Source: an uncultured SAR86 cluster bacterium (GTDB lineage: Bacteria; Pseudomonadota; Gammaproteobacteria; Magnimaribacterales; D2472). Taken from it: a stretch of 64,000 nucleotides of DNA. The translations under genes were made by a program, and so were the position numbers. This document shows positions 62,341 through 64,000 of the stretch, one piece after another; within the stretch, counting starts at the first letter, position 1; each line of letters opens with the position of its first letter. A model generated the notes under the pieces. That model was given only the letters and a program-made list of their open reading frames with translations. It did not search any database and had not been told where the DNA came from. The DNA lies in the NCBI GenBank assembly GCA_902547295.1, contig CACCNJ010000002.1, forward strand, positions 62,001 through 126,000, read 5' to 3'.

Positions 62341-64000
62341 ATGTGTGGAATCATAGCTGCTGCCTCAAATCGTAATGTTGGAAAATTACTTGTTCAAGGG
62401 CTTCATAAAATGGAATACCGTGGTTATGATTCTGCTGGAATTGCCCTACATCAAAAAGATCAAATAGCTCATCTTAGAACCCTAGGAAAAGTAAAACTAC
62501 TTGAAGAAAAAATGATTGCTGAAAAGCCAAAAAGCAAGCTTGGTATTGCTCACACTAGATGGGCAACTCATGGAGAACCATCAGAAGAAAATGCACATCC
62601 ACATATGTCAAATGAAAGAGTTTATATTGTTCACAATGGAATAATTGAGAATTATCTAGATCTCAAAGATTTTTTAAAAAAGGAAGGTTATTCTTTTTCA
62701 TCTCAAACAGATTCTGAATTAATAGCTCACCTTCTTGAATATTTCCTTAATCAAGGAAACAACATGTTGGATTCGATGTATTTAACCAAAGAAAAACTTG
62801 ATGGTGCATATGCAATAGCAGCCATAGACAAAGAAGATGATCAAAATATTATTATTGCTAGAAGCAAATCTCCACTTTTAATAGGGATTGGAATGGATGA
62901 ATTTTTGGCTGCCTCAGATCCTCTGGCAATTGGCCAACTGACAAACGAGTTTATTTTTTTAGAAGACGGAGACGTTGCAGAATTATCATCTGAGAGTTAT
63001 ACCATTTTTGATGAGTCTAAGAAAAAAGTTGAAAGAGAAATTTCTCAAATAGATATTTCAAGCCAGGCCACATCTAAAGGCGAGTATCGGCATTTTATGG
63101 AAAAAGAAATTTACGAACAACCAGAAGCAATTCTTAAGACCATTGATGGAAGAGTGGGTGGAGATGATGTTTTAGATAATATATTTGGTCTTGGCTCATC
63201 TGAAATGCTTGAAAAAGTTAAGAGAGTTCAAATAGTGGCTTGTGGTACAAGCTTGCATGCTGGAAGAGTTGCAGCTAATTGGTTTTCAGCAATTTCAGAA
63301 CTTCCTACTCAAATAGATTATGCTTCTGAATATAGATATAGAAATCCTCATGTGGACGACGACTCTCTTCTGGTAACAATTTCTCAATCTGGAGAAACAG
63401 CTGATACTCTTGCTGCATTAAGATATGCAAAAGAAAAAGATTATTTGTCGACTTTATGTATATGCAATGTTCCTACGAGCTCTCTTGCAAGAGAGTCAGA
63501 GTATTCAATTTTTACTAACGCCGGTCCCGAAATTGGAGTTGCATCTACAAAAGCCTTCACAACTCAACTAGCAGCTCTAATGCTGCTAGCTTTATCTCTT
63601 GCAAAAAGCAGAGGAAAAAATCCAAAGCTAAGATCAAGAGTAATAACCGCATTAAGATCATTGTCAGATACGGTTGAAGAAACTTTAAAACTTAAAGACA
63701 CAATTTTAGAAATAGCACCTGAAATAGCCAATAAAGATAATGCTTTGTTCTTAGGTAGAGGTATTTTTTACCCAATTGCAAAAGAGGGAGCACTAAAGCT
63801 TAAAGAAATTTCTTACATTCATGCTGAAGCCTATCCAGCTGGCGAGTTAAAACATGGCCCACTCGCTTTAATTGATGAAGAAATGCCTGTTATTGCTTTA
63901 GCGCCGGAGAGTGAGATAGCTGAGAAGTTAGTTTCTAATCTCGAAGAAGTTAAAGCTAGGGGCGGAACTCTATATGTATTTTCTGATCCTTCAATTTCAA
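62341..64000 (+). CDS. glmS: Glutamine-fructose-6-phosphate aminotransferase, 3' end outside the window
   Basis: GlmS makes glucosamine-6-phosphate from fructose-6-phosphate and glutamine, feeding GlmU. About 553 of the usual 610 codons are inside the window. The N-terminal glutaminase has the catalytic Cys2 in MCGIIAAAS and HKMEYRGYDSAGIA near 22-35. The two sugar-isomerase domains show VACGTSLHAGRVA near 300-312, TISQSGETADTL near 347-358 and ASTKAFTTQLAAL near 401-413, and LKEISYIHAEAYPAGELKHGP is near 487-507. It lies 6 bases after glmU. The open frame runs off the right edge. Confidence 0.96.
   Translation, partial: MCGIIAAASNRNVGKLLVQGLHKMEYRGYDSAGIALHQKDQIAHLRTLGKVKLLEEKMIAEKPKSKLGIAHTRWATHGEPSEENAHPHMSNERVYIVHNGIIENYLDLKDFLKKEGYSFSSQTDSELIAHLLEYFLNQGNNMLDSMYLTKEKLDGAYAIAAIDKEDDQNIIIARSKSPLLIGIGMDEFLAASDPLAIGQLTNEFIFLEDGDVAELSSESYTIFDESKKKVEREISQIDISSQATSKGEYRHFMEKEIYEQPEAILKTIDGRVGGDDVLDNIFGLGSSEMLEKVKRVQIVACGTSLHAGRVAANWFSAISELPTQIDYASEYRYRNPHVDDDSLLVTISQSGETADTLAALRYAKEKDYLSTLCICNVPTSSLARESEYSIFTNAGPEIGVASTKAFTTQLAALMLLALSLAKSRGKNPKLRSRVITALRSLSDTVEETLKLKDTILEIAPEIANKDNALFLGRGIFYPIAKEGALKLKEISYIHAEAYPAGELKHGPLALIDEEMPVIALAPESEIAEKLVSNLEEVKARGGTLYVFSDPSIS

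Overview
The window is about 64 kb of AT-rich chromosome that looks like a streamlined gammaproteobacterium, most likely a marine SAR86-like lineage. That placement is an inference. It rests on Pseudomonas-like gene order in several blocks (coxB-coxA-ctaG-coxC-DUF2909-surf1-hyp-ctaA-ctaB-sco; yrdC-hemF-aroE with def-fmt-trkA; gyrB-recF-dnaN-dnaA-rpmH-rnpA-yidC-mnmE-mnmG-rsmG-parA-parB-atp), on low GC, on very short spacers and on convergent genes that touch or overlap. I saw no tRNA, rRNA, insertion sequence, prophage, CRISPR array or defence island. No stretch over 300 bases lacks a gene.

Layout. 1-4.6 kb (minus): tkt-pgk-fba(class I)-dtd. 4.8-7.3 kb (plus): metK-ahcY, the methyl cycle. 7.4-10.7 kb (plus): lptM-dapF-DUF484-xerC-yigB-ubiK, with the E. 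coli-like lptM/dapF/xerC order. 10.7-12.6 kb (minus): a blue-copper protein, a DsbA with an unusual CNAC active site and a dihaem cytochrome c4. 12.7-14.7 kb (plus): engB, a Coq4-like protein and a hydrolase. Then polA (minus), dsbB, pckA, gshA and a quinone reductase (plus). 22.2-30.4 kb holds the complete aa3 cytochrome oxidase operon with haem A and copper assembly factors (minus), with a DUF2909 gene inserted on the plus strand. 30.5-33.5 kb (minus): purE-tsaC-hemF-aroE-yheV. 33.6-38.0 kb (plus): def-fmt-trkA-trkH. 38-41 kb: lpxL-like acyltransferase (minus), single-chain glycyl-tRNA synthetase and plsC (plus).

The origin-proximal block is 41-54.1 kb: gyrB, recF, dnaN and dnaA run left; rpmH, rnpA, yidC, mnmE, mnmG, rsmG, parA and parB run right. 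A perfect DnaA box lies between dnaA and rpmH, and a perfect parS lies in the 3' end of recF. The ATP synthase operon atpIBEFHAGDC follows (54.2-61.0 kb), then glmU and a glmS cut by the window end.

The most notable features are in the origin block. Strand composition flips abruptly near 50.0 kb, from G/T-rich to A/C-rich on the plus strand. This makes a roughly 7-kb zone whose skew is opposite to its flanks, and paired 11-bp TTGTTA repeats sit at the flip point. parB is split by a one-base shift near an A7 run. GyrB lacks the insert usual in gammaproteobacteria. Glycyl-tRNA synthetase is of the single-chain type but occupies the place where relatives carry glyQ-glyS. A long inverted repeat abuts the pckA start codon.
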